Numbered from the stretch's first letter, positions 18,880 to 27,798 are shown. The stretch is DNA of 64,000 nt from Acinetobacter sp. MB5 (GCF_003261585.1 NZ_POVU01000002.1:310001-374000); one strand, 5' to 3'. The notes: generated from the sequence alone by a model not told the origin. Numbers and translations: made by a program.

Positions 18880-19728
18880 TTAACCTAAAGCTTTCTCAGC
18901 AGCTTCAACTGTTTGACGAATCAAAGTTGTAATCGTCATTGGGCCAACACCACCTGGAACAGGCGTGTAAGCAGAAGCAATGTCTTCAATACCTTGTAAT
19001 TGGATATCACCAACACCACCGCCATCACGTGGATGGAAGCCAGCATCTACGACAACCGCGCCTTGCTTGATCCAGTCTTTTTGAATCAATTCAGCTTTAC
19101 CTACAGCACCCACCACGATGTCTGCTTGTTTAACCAAGTCAGCCAAGTTTTGAGTACGTGAATGACAAATCGTGACTGTTGCATTGGCTTGAAGTAACAT
19201 CATCGCCATTGGTTTACCCAAAATTGCAGAACGACCAACAACAACTGCGTGTTTACCCGCGATTTCAATGTTGTTCTCTTGCAAGATAGTCATAATACCC
19301 GCTGGTGTTGCTGAACCATAAGCAGCTTCACCCATCGCCATACGACCAAAACCAAGACAAGTGACACCATCAACGTCTTTTGCAAGGCTAATTGCATCGA
19401 AACATGCACGTTCATCAATTTGCGCAGGCACTGGGTGCTGCAACAAAATACCGTGAACATCAGGATTTGCATTTAATTTTTCAATTTCAGCCAACAACTG
19501 TTCAGTTGTGGTTTCTTGTGGCAATTCAATTTTCAATGAATCCATGCCCACACGACGGCATGCATTGCCTTTCATACGCACATAAGTTGCCGATGCACCA
19601 TCATCCCCAACTAAAATTGTTGCCAAAATCGGAGTACGACCCGATTTTTGTTTCAACACTTCAACACGAGCAAGTAAATCTGCTTCAATTTGCTTTGCTA
19701 ACGCTTTTCCATCTAATACCAATGCCAC
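18880..19728 (-). CDS. folD: bifunctional methylenetetrahydrofolate dehydrogenase/cyclohydrolase
   Basis: A 282-residue protein. Landmarks are [16 protein letters not shown] with the catalytic Lys region, [42 protein letters not shown] (NADP site) and [12 protein letters not shown]. FolD oxidises 5,10-methylene-THF to 10-formyl-THF in two steps in the cytosol, feeding purine and formyl-Met synthesis. The start is the GTG at 19728 ([10 protein letters not shown]), with GGAG seven bases upstream, and not the frame's earlier ATG at 19758. It is monocistronic and divergent from the tRNA-Cys/Leu unit. Confidence 0.95.
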   Translation of the reverse strand: MALVLDGKALAKQIEADLLARVEVLKQKSGRTPILATILVGDDGASATYVRMKGNACRRVGMDSLKIELPQETTTEQLLAEIEKLNANPDVHGILLQHPVPAQIDERACFDAISLAKDVDGVTCLGFGRMAMGEAAYGSATPAGIMTILQENNIEIAGKHAVVVGRSAILGKPMAMMLLQANATVTICHSRTQNLADLVKQADIVVGAVGKAELIQKDWIKQGAVVVDAGFHPRDGGGVGDIQLQGIEDIASAYTPVPGGVGPMTITTLIRQTVEAAEKALG

Positions 19729-19836
19729 AATACGTCTCCACAGGCTGATATCAATCAATTTCGCAAATAATACATGATTATTTGCCCAATTTTATTTTAG
19801 ATGTTGATTTTATGTGCATATCCACTGAATTACCTA

Positions 19837-19864
19837 TTGTTTTTTTTTCAAAGGTTGCTAATAT
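19837..19864 (+). promoter_or_regulatory. promoter of tRNA-Cys/tRNA-Leu
   Basis: TTGTTT (19837-19842), 16 bases, TAATAT (19859-19864), ending 17 bases before tRNA-Cys. Confidence 0.6.
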
Positions 19865-19881
19865 GTGCATCACCAAGACAA

Positions 19882-19955
19882 GGCGGGGTGGCAGAGTGGT
19901 CATGCAGCGGACTGCAACTCCGTGGACGCCGGTTCGATTCCGACCTCCGCCTCCA
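19882..19955 (+). tRNA. tRNA-Cys (anticodon GCA)
   Basis: A 74-base cloverleaf with acceptor GGCGGGG/CTCCGCC, discriminator U and encoded CCA. The anticodon loop CTGCAAC gives GCA, and the T-arm has GGTTCGATTCC. It is separated from tRNA-Leu by 11 bases, so both are probably processed from one transcript. Confidence 0.97.
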
Positions 19956-19966
19956 ATCTTGGTAAA

Positions 19967-20052
19967 GCCCGGGTGGTGAAATAGGTAGACACAGGGGATT
20001 TAAAATCCCCCGCCCACAAAGCGTGCCGGTTCGAGTCCGGCCCCGGGCACCA
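19967..20052 (+). tRNA. tRNA-Leu (anticodon UAA)
   Basis: An 86-base class II cloverleaf with acceptor GCCCGGG/CCCGGGC, discriminator A and encoded CCA. The anticodon stem GGGGATT/AATCCCC surrounds TAA, and the variable arm is long. Its 3' end is part of a 13-bp palindrome. Confidence 0.97.
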
Positions 20053-20076
20053 TTTTAAGACTGTTAAAATGGTGCC
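20046..20076. repeat. 13-bp palindrome on the tRNA-Leu 3' end
   Basis: GGCACCATTTTAA (20046-20058), loop GACTG, TTAAAATGGTGCC (20064-20076). The left arm includes the last seven bases of tRNA-Leu with its CCA. It would pair in the precursor RNA and may guide or delay 3' processing. No T-tract follows. Confidence 0.7.
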
Positions 20077-20083
20077 AATAAAG

Positions 20084-20107
20084 AATCCAGCGAAAGCTGG
20101 TTTTTTT
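20084..20107 (+). terminator. terminator of the tRNA-Cys/Leu unit
   Basis: Stem CCAGC/GCTGG with a GAAA tetraloop and T7. Confidence 0.88.
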
Positions 20108-20156
20108 ATGCCTAAAATTTGAATACCTATATTTAGATGTGTATTAAAAAAGCGAC

Positions 20157-20636
20157 TTAAAGTCGCTCTACAAATAAAATTCCATTCAGATGATCTATTT
20201 CATGTTGCACAATTCGAGCAGGAAAACCTTCGTAATATTGTTCAACCCTTTCACCTTGTAAAGTGTCATAACGAACTTTGACTGCATAAGCACGTTCTAC
20301 CTGTCCTCGTTGCTCAGGTACACTCAAACAACCCTCTTCACCCAAACATGTTTCAGCCGAATACTCAACAATCTCAGGATTAATCATAGTTACAGCAGGC
20401 ATTTCTGGTGCATCTGGATAACGTAGATTTGGACGAGAAGCCACAATAATCACTCGTTTCGAGATATACACCTGTGGCGCAGCAATTCCAACACCATTAC
20501 GCTCCAGCATAGTCACTTGCATTGCGAGAGCTAGCTGCTCAAGCCATGCCGAATTAAACTCATTTTGTGTTACAGATGCCGCTTTGAGTGTGAGTATTTC
20601 CTCACCACGTTGGGCAACAGGTAAAACTACAGACAC
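20157..20636 (-). CDS. def: peptide deformylase
   Basis: A 159-residue protein with all three deformylase motifs in order: GVGIAAPQ (about 49-56), EEGCLSVP with the metal-ligand Cys (about 97-104), and QHEIDHL with two metal-ligand His (about 143-149). It removes the formyl group from nascent N-formyl-Met peptides using Fe2+ or another metal. The start is GTG at 20636, with GAGG eight bases upstream. It is not next to fmt here, so this may be a second deformylase copy. A housekeeping def-fmt locus would have to be sought elsewhere. Confidence 0.93.
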   Translation of the reverse strand: MSVVLPVAQRGEEILTLKAASVTQNEFNSAWLEQLALAMQVTMLERNGVGIAAPQVYISKRVIIVASRPNLRYPDAPEMPAVTMINPEIVEYSAETCLGEEGCLSVPEQRGQVERAYAVKVRYDTLQGERVEQYYEGFPARIVQHEIDHLNGILFVERL

Positions 20637-20714
20637 CTTTTCTTCCTCAAAATTTATTTTAATTTAGCATCATTCAGCTTAACATAAGTAAAAATCAATA
20701 CAGCACATCCATAT

Positions 20715-20918
20715 ATGAATGCAACGCAACTTTTTCTTGGGGTGATTTTTAGCTCAATTGGCTTAGGTTATTTTATTTATGGCAAAAAGCAGCAGCGTAC
20801 TGTCCCTCTAGTCTGTGGCATCGGCTTAATGGTGTATTCTTATTTTTTTGATAGCAACCTCGCCATTGTTGGTATCGGTTGCATTCTCAGCATCATTCCC
20901 TATTTTTTGAGAGCTTAA
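20715..20918 (+). CDS. small membrane protein, function unknown
   Basis: A 67-residue protein made of two or three hydrophobic segments (about 5-22, 29-46 and 49-65), with a positively charged GKKQQR loop after the first. No family is recognised with certainty. Codon use looks ordinary, an ATG is present, and the frame spans almost the whole gap between def and the PhzF gene. Its stop overlaps the convergent PhzF-family stop by four bases. It is probably an inner-membrane protein. Confidence 0.6.
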   Translation: MNATQLFLGVIFSSIGLGYFIYGKKQQRTVPLVCGIGLMVYSYFFDSNLAIVGIGCILSIIPYFLRA

Positions 20919-21739
20919 AGAAAGAGATCGCCAATCATATAAAGTTTGGCATAACCTGAGATCTCAATCCGCTCATCATCCAAAATTCGACAGAACAATT
21001 CCCCACCACGTGGTGATGCCTGATAAGCCAGCAATTCTGTCTTACCCAGCTTTTCTGCCCAAAGCGGGACAATTGCAGTATGAATTGATCCAGTAACAGG
21101 GTCTTCATTAATGCCAATATCTGGTGCAAAATAACGAGAAATACAGTCATACGGATATTCTTCACCACCGCTTGCCGTGACTGCAACATCTAAACTTGGT
21201 GCTTCCATCACCGCGCGCATTTCCCCAAAGGCTTTCAGCTTTAAAAAATCCACATGCACATCCATCACATCCTGTGCGGAACCGAGTTCAATTACATAAG
21301 CCTGAGCATTGCTATATACCGCCTGAATCGGTTTATTCAATGCTTCATTGAAGATTTCTGGATATTCTTCTAACTGCTCAAGCCGACGAATAGGGAAATT
21401 CATCACAATTTTTCCATCTTCCGCCCGAGAAATATAAAAGGTTCCCAGTTGCTTCACTTCAAATTCAATTTTTGTCGCTTGTGTAAAATACTGAAATAAA
21501 ACAAAAGCACCTGCCAGAGTGGCATGTCCACAAAATGCAACTTCAGCGGTTGGTGTAAACCAACGAATTAAATAATGAGTATCATCCAGTCGTTTGATAA
21601 ATGCAGTTTCAGAGAGATTATTTTCGAGGGCAATATTTTGCATCAGTTCATCTGCGAGCCATTCATCGAGAACGATCACTGCCGCAGGATTACCTTGAAA
21701 CAGGTATTGGCTAAAAGCATCTACTTGATAAATTTTCAT
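20915..21739 (-). CDS. PhzF family isomerase/epimerase-like protein
   Basis: A 274-residue protein with the two-domain PhzF fold. It shows QVDAFSQYLFQGNPAAVIVL at the N-terminus, NLSETAF with the catalytic Glu, FCGHATLAGAF, and EDPVTGSIHTAI near the C-terminus. Relatives isomerise phenazine precursors, but most, as here, lie outside phenazine clusters and have unknown substrates. ATG 21739 (MKIYQVDAF) is chosen for its AGAGAA upstream and family-like start over the ATG at 21778. It is divergent from a flavin reductase gene and transcribed alone. Confidence 0.87.
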   Translation of the reverse strand: MKIYQVDAFSQYLFQGNPAAVIVLDEWLADELMQNIALENNLSETAFIKRLDDTHYLIRWFTPTAEVAFCGHATLAGAFVLFQYFTQATKIEFEVKQLGTFYISRAEDGKIVMNFPIRRLEQLEEYPEIFNEALNKPIQAVYSNAQAYVIELGSAQDVMDVHVDFLKLKAFGEMRAVMEAPSLDVAVTASGGEEYPYDCISRYFAPDIGINEDPVTGSIHTAIVPLWAEKLGKTELLAYQASPRGGELFCRILDDERIEISGYAKLYMIGDLFL

Positions 21740-21845
21740 TATTTTACATTCTCTAGTTAAAATTGAACTGTTAATCACTTACAGAATATTTTATTTTGAT
21801 AAATTCCATCTCAGTTTTAACCTAATCCCACAGATTTGTCACTTT

Positions 21846-22448
21846 ATGAATCACAACATCAATTCTCATTTTAAAAATGTTCCTTTAGAAAAGGCGTATC
21901 GCCTGCTAACACACGGTGCAACGGTTTTAGTTTCCTCACAGCATCAACAGCAAGCTGATGTTATGGCAGCAGCATGGGCTTGCGCACTGGAGTTTAAACC
22001 TGCCAAAGTCACCGTAGTTCTCGATAAAAGTACCATGACACGCAAAATCATTGAGCAATCTGGTTATTTTGTTTTACAGGTTCCGACCTACAAACAAATT
22101 GACATGGTCTATCAGCTTGGTACAACCAGCTTGCATGACACGCCCAACAAACTAGAATTAAGTGGTGTAGAGTTATTTTACTTGGATGACTCTACACAAC
22201 CCCTCGTTGATGGCTGCTCTGCATGGTTAATTTGCAAACTTATTCCTGAACCACACAATCAACAAGCGCATGATTTATTTATTGGAGAAGTCATAAGTGC
22301 GTGGGCAGATGACCATATTTTCCGTGATGGACACTGGCACTTTGAAGATGCCAATCCAGAATGGCGTAGCCTGCACCATGTCGCAGGTGGTAATTTCTAT
22401 CTGATTGGGGAACCTGTCAACGTGGCTGATCGGCTCAATTCACCTTAA
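21846..22448 (+). CDS. flavin reductase-like (FMN-binding split barrel) protein
   Basis: A 200-residue protein of the flavin reductase-like domain family. It has GATVLVSSQHQQQADVMAAAW near the N-terminus, KVTVVLDKSTMTRKIIEQSGYFVLQVP in the middle, and LHHVAGGNFYLIGE at the end. Members bind FMN and either supply reduced flavin to a monooxygenase or reduce small molecules. No partner oxygenase is adjacent, so the role stays open. The gene is monocistronic, with a hairpin (22458-22476) after the stop that lacks a T-tract on this strand. Confidence 0.78.
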   Translation: MNHNINSHFKNVPLEKAYRLLTHGATVLVSSQHQQQADVMAAAWACALEFKPAKVTVVLDKSTMTRKIIEQSGYFVLQVPTYKQIDMVYQLGTTSLHDTPNKLELSGVELFYLDDSTQPLVDGCSAWLICKLIPEPHNQQAHDLFIGEVISAWADDHIFRDGHWHFEDANPEWRSLHHVAGGNFYLIGEPVNVADRLNSP

Positions 22449-22457
22449 AATGAGAAA

Positions 22458-22476
22458 ACCTCGCAAAATGCGAGGT
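22458..22476. terminator. weak hairpin after the flavin reductase gene
   Basis: ACCTCGC/GCGAGGT with loop AAAAT. The T-tract lies only on the - strand, so termination of the + strand gene is uncertain. Confidence 0.45.
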
Positions 22477-22671
22477 GACTTCAAGTACAAACCAATAAAA
22501 CATTGGGTGATCAATCTGAATTGCATTCGTATAAATGCAGAATGAAGCTCTAAGCGCCTAACTTTAAATCACTCTAGGTCAGACAATTTAGCCAATTTAA
22601 AAAATAATTGCCGTGAAGCAATACTTTCAGACCTTCTTATCGCATAATAGGCGCATCAAATTAATTCCTTT

Positions 22672-22721
22672 TTGAGATTTATAAAAGAAACTGCATGATT
22701 TCTTACCCTAATAAATCTCAA
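22672..22721 (+). promoter_or_regulatory. long stem structure in the rluE leader
   Basis: TTGAGATTTAT (22672-22682) pairs with ATAAATCTCAA (22711-22721). Inside, AAGAAA pairs with TTTCTT. This 50-base element ends 38 bases before the rluE ATG and may be an RNA leader structure or a protein-binding palindrome. The remaining part of the 311-base gap shows no gene. Confidence 0.5.
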
Positions 22722-22759
22722 TGTTTCCTGTTGTTATCTGAAAGAAGAAGTCATTTTTT

Positions 22760-23548
22760 ATGAAAATTGTCATTCTCAATAAACCTTATGACGTCCTCTC
22801 CCAGTTTCGTAAAGACGAAGCTCACATGACCATGTCTGACTTTGTCGATGATCCAACTTTACGTTTAGCGGGTCGTCTCGATATGGACTCTGAAGGATTG
22901 GTATTTTTAACCGATCACGGTGGTCTAAATCAGTTTATTACCAACCCTGCAAATAAAAAATACAAAACCTATTTAGTTCAAGTCGATGGTGATGTAACCG
23001 AAGAAGCGTTAGAGCAGCTTCGTAAAGGTATTGAACTCAATGATGGTATGACACTTCCTGCAAAAGCAGCGAAAGTCTCTGAACCTGACTGGTTATGGGA
23101 ACGTACTCCACCTGTACGTTACCGAGCTAACATTCCAACCTCTTGGGTTGAAATTTCAATTTGTGAAGGTCGTAACCGTCAAGTACGCCGCATGACCTCT
23201 GCTGTTGGCTTCCCAACTTTACGTTTGATTCGCACCAAAATTGGTTCAATCGACTTGGTTCAATTGGGTTTACTTCCCGGTGAAACCAAAGAGATTGAAC
23301 CTCTACTTTACCCAGACTTTAAAGATGTTCCAGCGGAAGAGCCTTACCGTTCACGCTCTTATGTGAAAAAACCTGGTGGCACAGGTGGTAAGCCAATGGT
23401 TCGCAAGAACAAAGATGGTTCTCCAAAGAAATCAGGTACAAAGCGTATTTGGCAAATGGATGAGAGTGAAAAACCACGTCGTAAGACCAATGGAACAACC
23501 CGTCCAAATACCAAAGCGCCACGCGGTCGTAACCGTAATGGACGTTAA
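22760..23548 (+). CDS. rluE: 23S rRNA pseudouridine synthase RluE-like (RsuA family)
   Basis: A 262-residue protein of the RsuA/RluB/E/F family. The catalytic motif is GRLDMDSEGL with its Asp, followed by NPANKKYKTYLV and CEGRNRQVRRMTSAVGFPTLRLIR. It lacks an N-terminal S4 domain, as RluE does. RluE modifies U2457 of 23S rRNA. About 80 C-terminal residues form a basic, low-complexity tail rich in Lys, Arg, Gly and Pro (KKPGGTGGKP, NTKAPRGRNRNGR), probably RNA-binding. The site specificity is inferred from family resemblance. Confidence 0.85.
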   Translation: MKIVILNKPYDVLSQFRKDEAHMTMSDFVDDPTLRLAGRLDMDSEGLVFLTDHGGLNQFITNPANKKYKTYLVQVDGDVTEEALEQLRKGIELNDGMTLPAKAAKVSEPDWLWERTPPVRYRANIPTSWVEISICEGRNRQVRRMTSAVGFPTLRLIRTKIGSIDLVQLGLLPGETKEIEPLLYPDFKDVPAEEPYRSRSYVKKPGGTGGKPMVRKNKDGSPKKSGTKRIWQMDESEKPRRKTNGTTRPNTKAPRGRNRNGR

Positions 23549-23564
23549 GATTTGATGTAAAAAT

Positions 23565-23588
23565 AAAGCTCACGAAAGTGGGCTTTTT
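23565..23588 (+). terminator. terminator of rluE
   Basis: AAAGCTCAC/GTGGGCTTT with a GAAA loop and T5, touching the stop codon of the convergent gene that begins at 24339. Confidence 0.78.
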
Positions 23589-24339
23589 AATTCACAATGG
23601 TATAAAAACTTTTCACATAAAATAATTCTTTTTCATTCTCAACTTTTCTATGAATTTCAATCAAATATTTTTCTTCTCTCATTTTTCTTCCATACAAATT
23701 CTCATAGCTCAAATAAAATTCTAAATTATAGACGTTCTTACTTCTTAAAATATTCATAATTCTGGCTTCAAATCCTAATTGAAATTTTTTGGATTCTTCC
23801 ACCCCAATTTTCACAAGATTATAAGATCGATTATTTTGGTCTGCTCTAATAATAGTGATATTTAAAGCAGGACCACTTCCTGTATTTCTTACATAAAACT
23901 CCAACCTACTCCCATTACTTAACTTTTCTTTAAAGTCTCCTCTTTCTACTTCTAGTGTTTCTACCGTTGTTAATAACTTAAATTGATCTAAATCAATGAT
24001 AGGAGTTATCGCTCTATGCATAACTTCATACTGTTCTTCCTGTATCTTGGAAAGTATCGCCTGTTGCTTCACACTCTCTTTCATTTCTTCAATTTGTAAT
24101 TCCAATGCTTTCTCTTGTTGTTCTAAAGCTTTAGTATTTTGATCTAACTGCTTACCTTGCTGGACATAACCTAAAATCAACCAAAAGAATGCGATTGGTG
24201 CAAATATTCCTGCAAGAAAATCGCCCAATTCATTTAATGATGTAGGTAAAGTATAGCCGTTGCTTCGGCTAAATAGATAAATTCCCAATAGCCAAATAAA
24301 GGAAACTAAAACTCCGAAGATCAAACTTTTCTTATTCAT
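23587..24339 (-). CDS. two-TM/coiled-coil protein, function unknown
   Basis: A 250-residue protein. Two hydrophobic helices (about 6-24 and 39-62) are followed by a coiled coil rich in Gln, Glu and Lys (about 63-105, with KALEQQEKALELQIEEMKESV), then a C-terminal domain of about 130 residues with beta-strand character (LEFYVRNTGSGPALNITII). No known family is recognised. The gene is clearly more A+T-rich than its neighbours, suggesting transfer. ATG 24339 is used because the earlier ATG at 24405 lies inside the icd terminator. It sits exactly between the rluE and icd terminators, an isolated insert-like gene. Confidence 0.65.
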   Translation of the reverse strand: MNKKSLIFGVLVSFIWLLGIYLFSRSNGYTLPTSLNELGDFLAGIFAPIAFFWLILGYVQQGKQLDQNTKALEQQEKALELQIEEMKESVKQQAILSKIQEEQYEVMHRAITPIIDLDQFKLLTTVETLEVERGDFKEKLSNGSRLEFYVRNTGSGPALNITIIRADQNNRSYNLVKIGVEESKKFQLGFEARIMNILRSKNVYNLEFYLSYENLYGRKMREEKYLIEIHRKVENEKELFYVKSFYTIVN

Positions 24340-24370
24340 ATTCTTAGCCAGTTCAAATATCTTGAAATAC

Positions 24371-24402
24371 AAAAAAAGCCGATGCATTGGCATCGGCTTT
24401 TT
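24371..24402. terminator. terminator of icd
   Basis: AAAAAGCCGATGC/GCATCGGCTTTTT with loop ATTG and T-tracts on both strands, 36 bases after the icd stop. Confidence 0.92.
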
Positions 24403-24437
24403 CACATTATCGACTGATCAGCCGATTTTGCTAAACC

Positions 24438-26669
24438 TTAAACAGTTTCAAGCGCAGCATTTAAAGTTGCACTTGGACGCATAACAGCATTTACTTTCGC
24501 TGGATCAATCGCGTAGTAACCACCGATGTCCGCAGCCTGACCTTGAACTGCTGCAAGCTCTGCAACGATTTTATCTTCGTTTTCATCAAGCGCTTTAGCA
24601 AGAGGAGCAAACTTCGCTTTTAACTCAGCATCTTCATCCTGAGCAGCCAAAGCTTCAGCCCAGTATTTAGCTAAGTAGTAGTGGCTACCACGGTTGTCAA
24701 TTTCACCAGTACGGCGTGATGGAGACTTGCCGTTGTCAAGCAATAAGCCTGTTGCTTGGTCTAGCGTTTTCGCAAGAAGTTTCGCCTTAGCGTTGTCTTC
24801 TTTAATGCCAAGCTCTTCCAAAGAAACCGCAAGTGCCAAGAACTCACCTAGAGAATCCCAACGTAAGTGGTTTTCTTCTACAAGCTGTTGTACATGTTTA
24901 GGCGCAGAACCACCAGCACCAGTTTCGTACATACCACCACCCGCCATTAACGGCACGATAGAAAGCATTTTCGCAGAAGTACCAAGTTCCATAATTGGGA
25001 ACAAGTCAGTGAGGTAGTCACGTAAGATGTTACCCGTTACAGAAATTGTGTCTAAACCACGAGCAACGCGCTCAAGCGTATAACGCATTGCACGTACTTG
25101 AGACATGATTTGAATATCAAGACCAGTCGTGTCATGATCTTTCAAGTATTTTTCTACTTTCTTGATCAATTCATTTTCATGTGGACGGTATGGGTCAAGC
25201 CAGAAGATCGCAGGCATACCTGAGTTACGTGCACGTGTTACTGCAAGTTTCACCCAGTCACGGATTGGAGCATCTTTCACCTGACACATACGCCAGATAT
25301 CGCCTTCCTCAACTTCTTGAGACATCAACACTTCACCTGTTTCAAGGTCAGTGATGTTTGCAGTACCCGCTTCTGAAATTTCAAAAGTTTTGTCGTGTGA
25401 ACCGTATTCTTCAGCTTTTTGTGCCATTAAACCAACGTTTGGCACAGTACCCATAGTACGTGGATCGAAGTTACCATTCCACTTACAGAAATTAATCATT
25501 TCTTGGTAAATACGTGCGAATGTTGACTCAGGCATCACTGCTTTACAGTCATAAGGTTTTCCATCAGCACCCCACATTTTACCGCCACCACGAATCATTG
25601 CAGGCATAGAAGCATCTACAATAATATCGTTTGGAGAATGGAAGTTGGTAATACCTTTAGCTGAATCAACCATCGCAAGTGCAGGACGGTGTTCTTGACA
25701 TGCATGTAAGTCACGGATGATTTCGTCACGTTGAGATTCTGGCAAAGTTTCGATTTTTTGATACAAGCCAGCCATACCGTTATTTACGTTAATGCCTAGC
25801 TCATCGAATAACTTGCCGTGTTTCTCAAATGCATCTTTGTAATAGATCTTAACGCAGTGACCAAATACGATTGGGTGTGAAACCTTCATCATGGTTGCTT
25901 TTACGTGCAATGAGAACAAGATGCCAGCTTCACGACAATCTTCTAGTTGTTTCTCATAGAAATCGCAAAGTGCTTTTTTACTCATAAACATTGAGTCAAT
26001 GATTTCACCATCTAAAAGCGCAACTTTTGGCTTAAGAACAATGGCTTCACCGCTCTTTGTGATCAATTCCATTTTCACGTTACGTGCACGGTCAAGTGTC
26101 ATTGATTTTTCGCCATGGTAGAAGTCGCCTTCTTCCATGTGCGAAACATGAGTTTGTGACCACTGTTTCCACTCGCTCATTGAATGCGGGTGTTTTTTAG
26201 CGTAATTCTTTACTGCTGCAGGTGCACGACGGTCAGAGTTACCTTCACGTAAAACTGGGTTTACAGCTGAACCTAGGCATTTGCCATAACGTGCTTTGAT
26301 CTCTTTTTCTTCTTCAGTTGCAGGATTTTCAGGATAATCAGGAATTGGAAAACCTTTAGACTGAAGTTCCTTGATGCACGACGTTAACTGTGCAACAGAA
26401 GCACTGATATTTGGTAGTTTAATGATGTTTGTATCTGGATCTTGCGTAAGACGACCTAACTCAGCAAGGTTGTTAGGCACTTTCTGCTCATCGCTTAGGT
26501 AGTCTGCAAATTCTGCAAGCACGCGAGCTGCAACAGAGATATCAGTTTTAGTGATCCCGATGCCAGCAGGCTTAGTAAAGGTTTCAATGATCGGCAGTAA
26601 CGAATAAGTCGCCAACAATGGCGCCTCGTCAGTCAGTGTGTAAATGATGTTTGACTTTCCACCAGCCAT
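24438..26669 (-). CDS. icd: NADP-dependent isocitrate dehydrogenase, monomeric type
   Basis: A 743-residue protein, the typical size of the monomeric IDH family, with no relation in length to dimeric IDH of about 415 residues. Features include the N-terminal [21 protein letters not shown], substrate-site [40 protein letters not shown], and [14 protein letters not shown]. It oxidises isocitrate to 2-oxoglutarate in the TCA cycle and is a major NADPH source. AGGGG precedes the ATG. A TTGACT-17-GATACT promoter and a 12-bp palindrome lie in the leader. It is monocistronic. Confidence 0.97.
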   Translation of the reverse strand: MAGGKSNIIYTLTDEAPLLATYSLLPIIETFTKPAGIGITKTDISVAARVLAEFADYLSDEQKVPNNLAELGRLTQDPDTNIIKLPNISASVAQLTSCIKELQSKGFPIPDYPENPATEEEKEIKARYGKCLGSAVNPVLREGNSDRRAPAAVKNYAKKHPHSMSEWKQWSQTHVSHMEEGDFYHGEKSMTLDRARNVKMELITKSGEAIVLKPKVALLDGEIIDSMFMSKKALCDFYEKQLEDCREAGILFSLHVKATMMKVSHPIVFGHCVKIYYKDAFEKHGKLFDELGINVNNGMAGLYQKIETLPESQRDEIIRDLHACQEHRPALAMVDSAKGITNFHSPNDIIVDASMPAMIRGGGKMWGADGKPYDCKAVMPESTFARIYQEMINFCKWNGNFDPRTMGTVPNVGLMAQKAEEYGSHDKTFEISEAGTANITDLETGEVLMSQEVEEGDIWRMCQVKDAPIRDWVKLAVTRARNSGMPAIFWLDPYRPHENELIKKVEKYLKDHDTTGLDIQIMSQVRAMRYTLERVARGLDTISVTGNILRDYLTDLFPIMELGTSAKMLSIVPLMAGGGMYETGAGGSAPKHVQQLVEENHLRWDSLGEFLALAVSLEELGIKEDNAKAKLLAKTLDQATGLLLDNGKSPSRRTGEIDNRGSHYYLAKYWAEALAAQDEDAELKAKFAPLAKALDENEDKIVAELAAVQGQAADIGGYYAIDPAKVNAVMRPSATLNAALETV

Positions 26670-26700
26670 ATATAGCCCCTTGTGTTAAATTGATTTTTTC

Positions 26701-26729
26701 TAGAATTGGACTTTTTTAGTCCAATTCTA
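26701..26729 (-). promoter_or_regulatory. 12-bp palindrome in the icd leader
   Basis: TAGAATTGGACT/AGTCCAATTCTA with a 5-T loop on the + strand. It lies between the predicted icd promoter and the ribosome site, about 30 bases before the ATG. No T-tract follows on the - strand, so it is more likely an operator or RNA-stability stem than a terminator. Confidence 0.65.
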
Positions 26730-26760
26730 CGCACTGAATAGCTTAAATAAAAACCTTGAG

Positions 26761-26789
26761 AGTATCGGCCTTCATTGCATTTCAGTCAA
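26761..26789 (-). promoter_or_regulatory. predicted sigma-70 promoter of icd
   Basis: The - strand reads TTGACT (26789-26784), a 17-base spacer, GATACT (26766-26761). Five of six and four of six consensus bases match, with ideal spacing. Confidence 0.6.
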
Positions 26790-27263
26790 CGATATATCTC
26801 GTGATAGCGACATTTCGTAGAAAAATACCACATTTTCTTCTTCTTCAACAGTGTCATCTCTTTGCAACATTGCTCAAAAAATCAACTTGATAAGCCCGAT
26901 AACTATCAGATTTTTCACATATCTCCTTTTATTATTGAACAATTTTTAGCATCTTTTACTGATAAAATGATTCGCACTAGTGCACAATTTCTAGCCTTAA
27001 AATGACAAAATACGGCTCAACATTTCTAAAATTAATATAGGTAAAACCCCCAAAATACCCTATCTGATTAATCATAATATGACAAAAAAAGCGTATTCCC
27101 CTCTTCTAAACACATTTATTAGACTTCAAACCTTGAAGATCTACTCAACTCAAACCGCGATACTTTTATGAAACCTACTTGAATACAGCACACAACAATG
27201 CTTATTATGATTCATATTTTTTTAAAATTTAATAATTTTGTATCAAAAAAGGAAGTTATCGTA

Positions 27264-27665
27264 ATGCAAATCAAAAAGGGACACGACTTATTTAATCACG
27301 ATCAAGTCATGCAAGAGCTTGGTGCACGTTTGGTCGATTACAAAAGCTGTTATGCGAAAGTAGAACTACTCGTTGAAAAGCGACATACACAAGGTCATGG
27401 TACTTGTCATGGTGGAATAATTTTTACTCTGGCCGATGGTGCTTTTGCCGTTGCCTGCAATACAGGAGAGTATCCTGCTGTTGGACAGCACTGCAACATT
27501 AGCTATATAAAACCTGGGCAAATTGGTGATGTACTCACTGCGACAGCCGAATTACGCTCGCAAGCTGGGCGCTCAGAATTCTACGACATTCAGATTGTAA
27601 ACCAAAAACAAGAAACCATTGCTGAATTTAGAGGTGTCTCACGTATGCTCATTCCTGCAAAGTAA
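27264..27665 (+). CDS. paaI: hydroxyphenylacetyl-CoA-type thioesterase PaaI
   Basis: A 133-residue hotdog-fold thioesterase. The signature GHGTCHGGIIFTLADGAFAVACNT matches the HGG...LADxAFA motif of PaaI, with the catalytic Asp in LAD, and CNISYIKPGQIGDVLTATAELR matches the second half. PaaI hydrolyses acyl-CoA intermediates of phenylacetate breakdown, relieving CoA trapping. The rest of the paa cluster is not here, so it may serve as a general acyl-CoA thioesterase. GGAAG lies 7 bases before ATG 27264, which rules out the longer frame from 27198. Confidence 0.85.
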   Translation: MQIKKGHDLFNHDQVMQELGARLVDYKSCYAKVELLVEKRHTQGHGTCHGGIIFTLADGAFAVACNTGEYPAVGQHCNISYIKPGQIGDVLTATAELRSQAGRSEFYDIQIVNQKQETIAEFRGVSRMLIPAK

Positions 27666-27798
27666 TGATCAGGTATCGTACGTTTCCATCCTAAAGCAAA
27701 ATACTATTCTTGCTTCAGGATGCAGTGGTTACATATTGGAATGTTGATTTTTTCTTAATCGTTTAGACTAATTCCTTTTAAGCTTTAGGATCAATCAG

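Larger units (their letters stand above)
26670..27263. other. 594-base divergent spacer between icd and paaI
   Basis: No gene is seen apart from short unsupported frames. The icd-proximal end holds the palindrome and promoter listed separately. The rest (26790-27263) is A+T-rich and shows no repeat or RNA that can be supported. Confidence 0.5.

Noticed and set aside
19882-20107. tRNA-linked attachment site for an integrated element
   Set aside because: The palindrome touches tRNA-Leu, but no integrase gene or direct repeat of the tRNA end was seen nearby, and the following genes are housekeeping.
24340-24405. Upstream start of the coiled-coil membrane protein
   Set aside because: The first codons would lie inside the icd terminator stem, and the hydrophobic helix follows the ATG at 24339 naturally.
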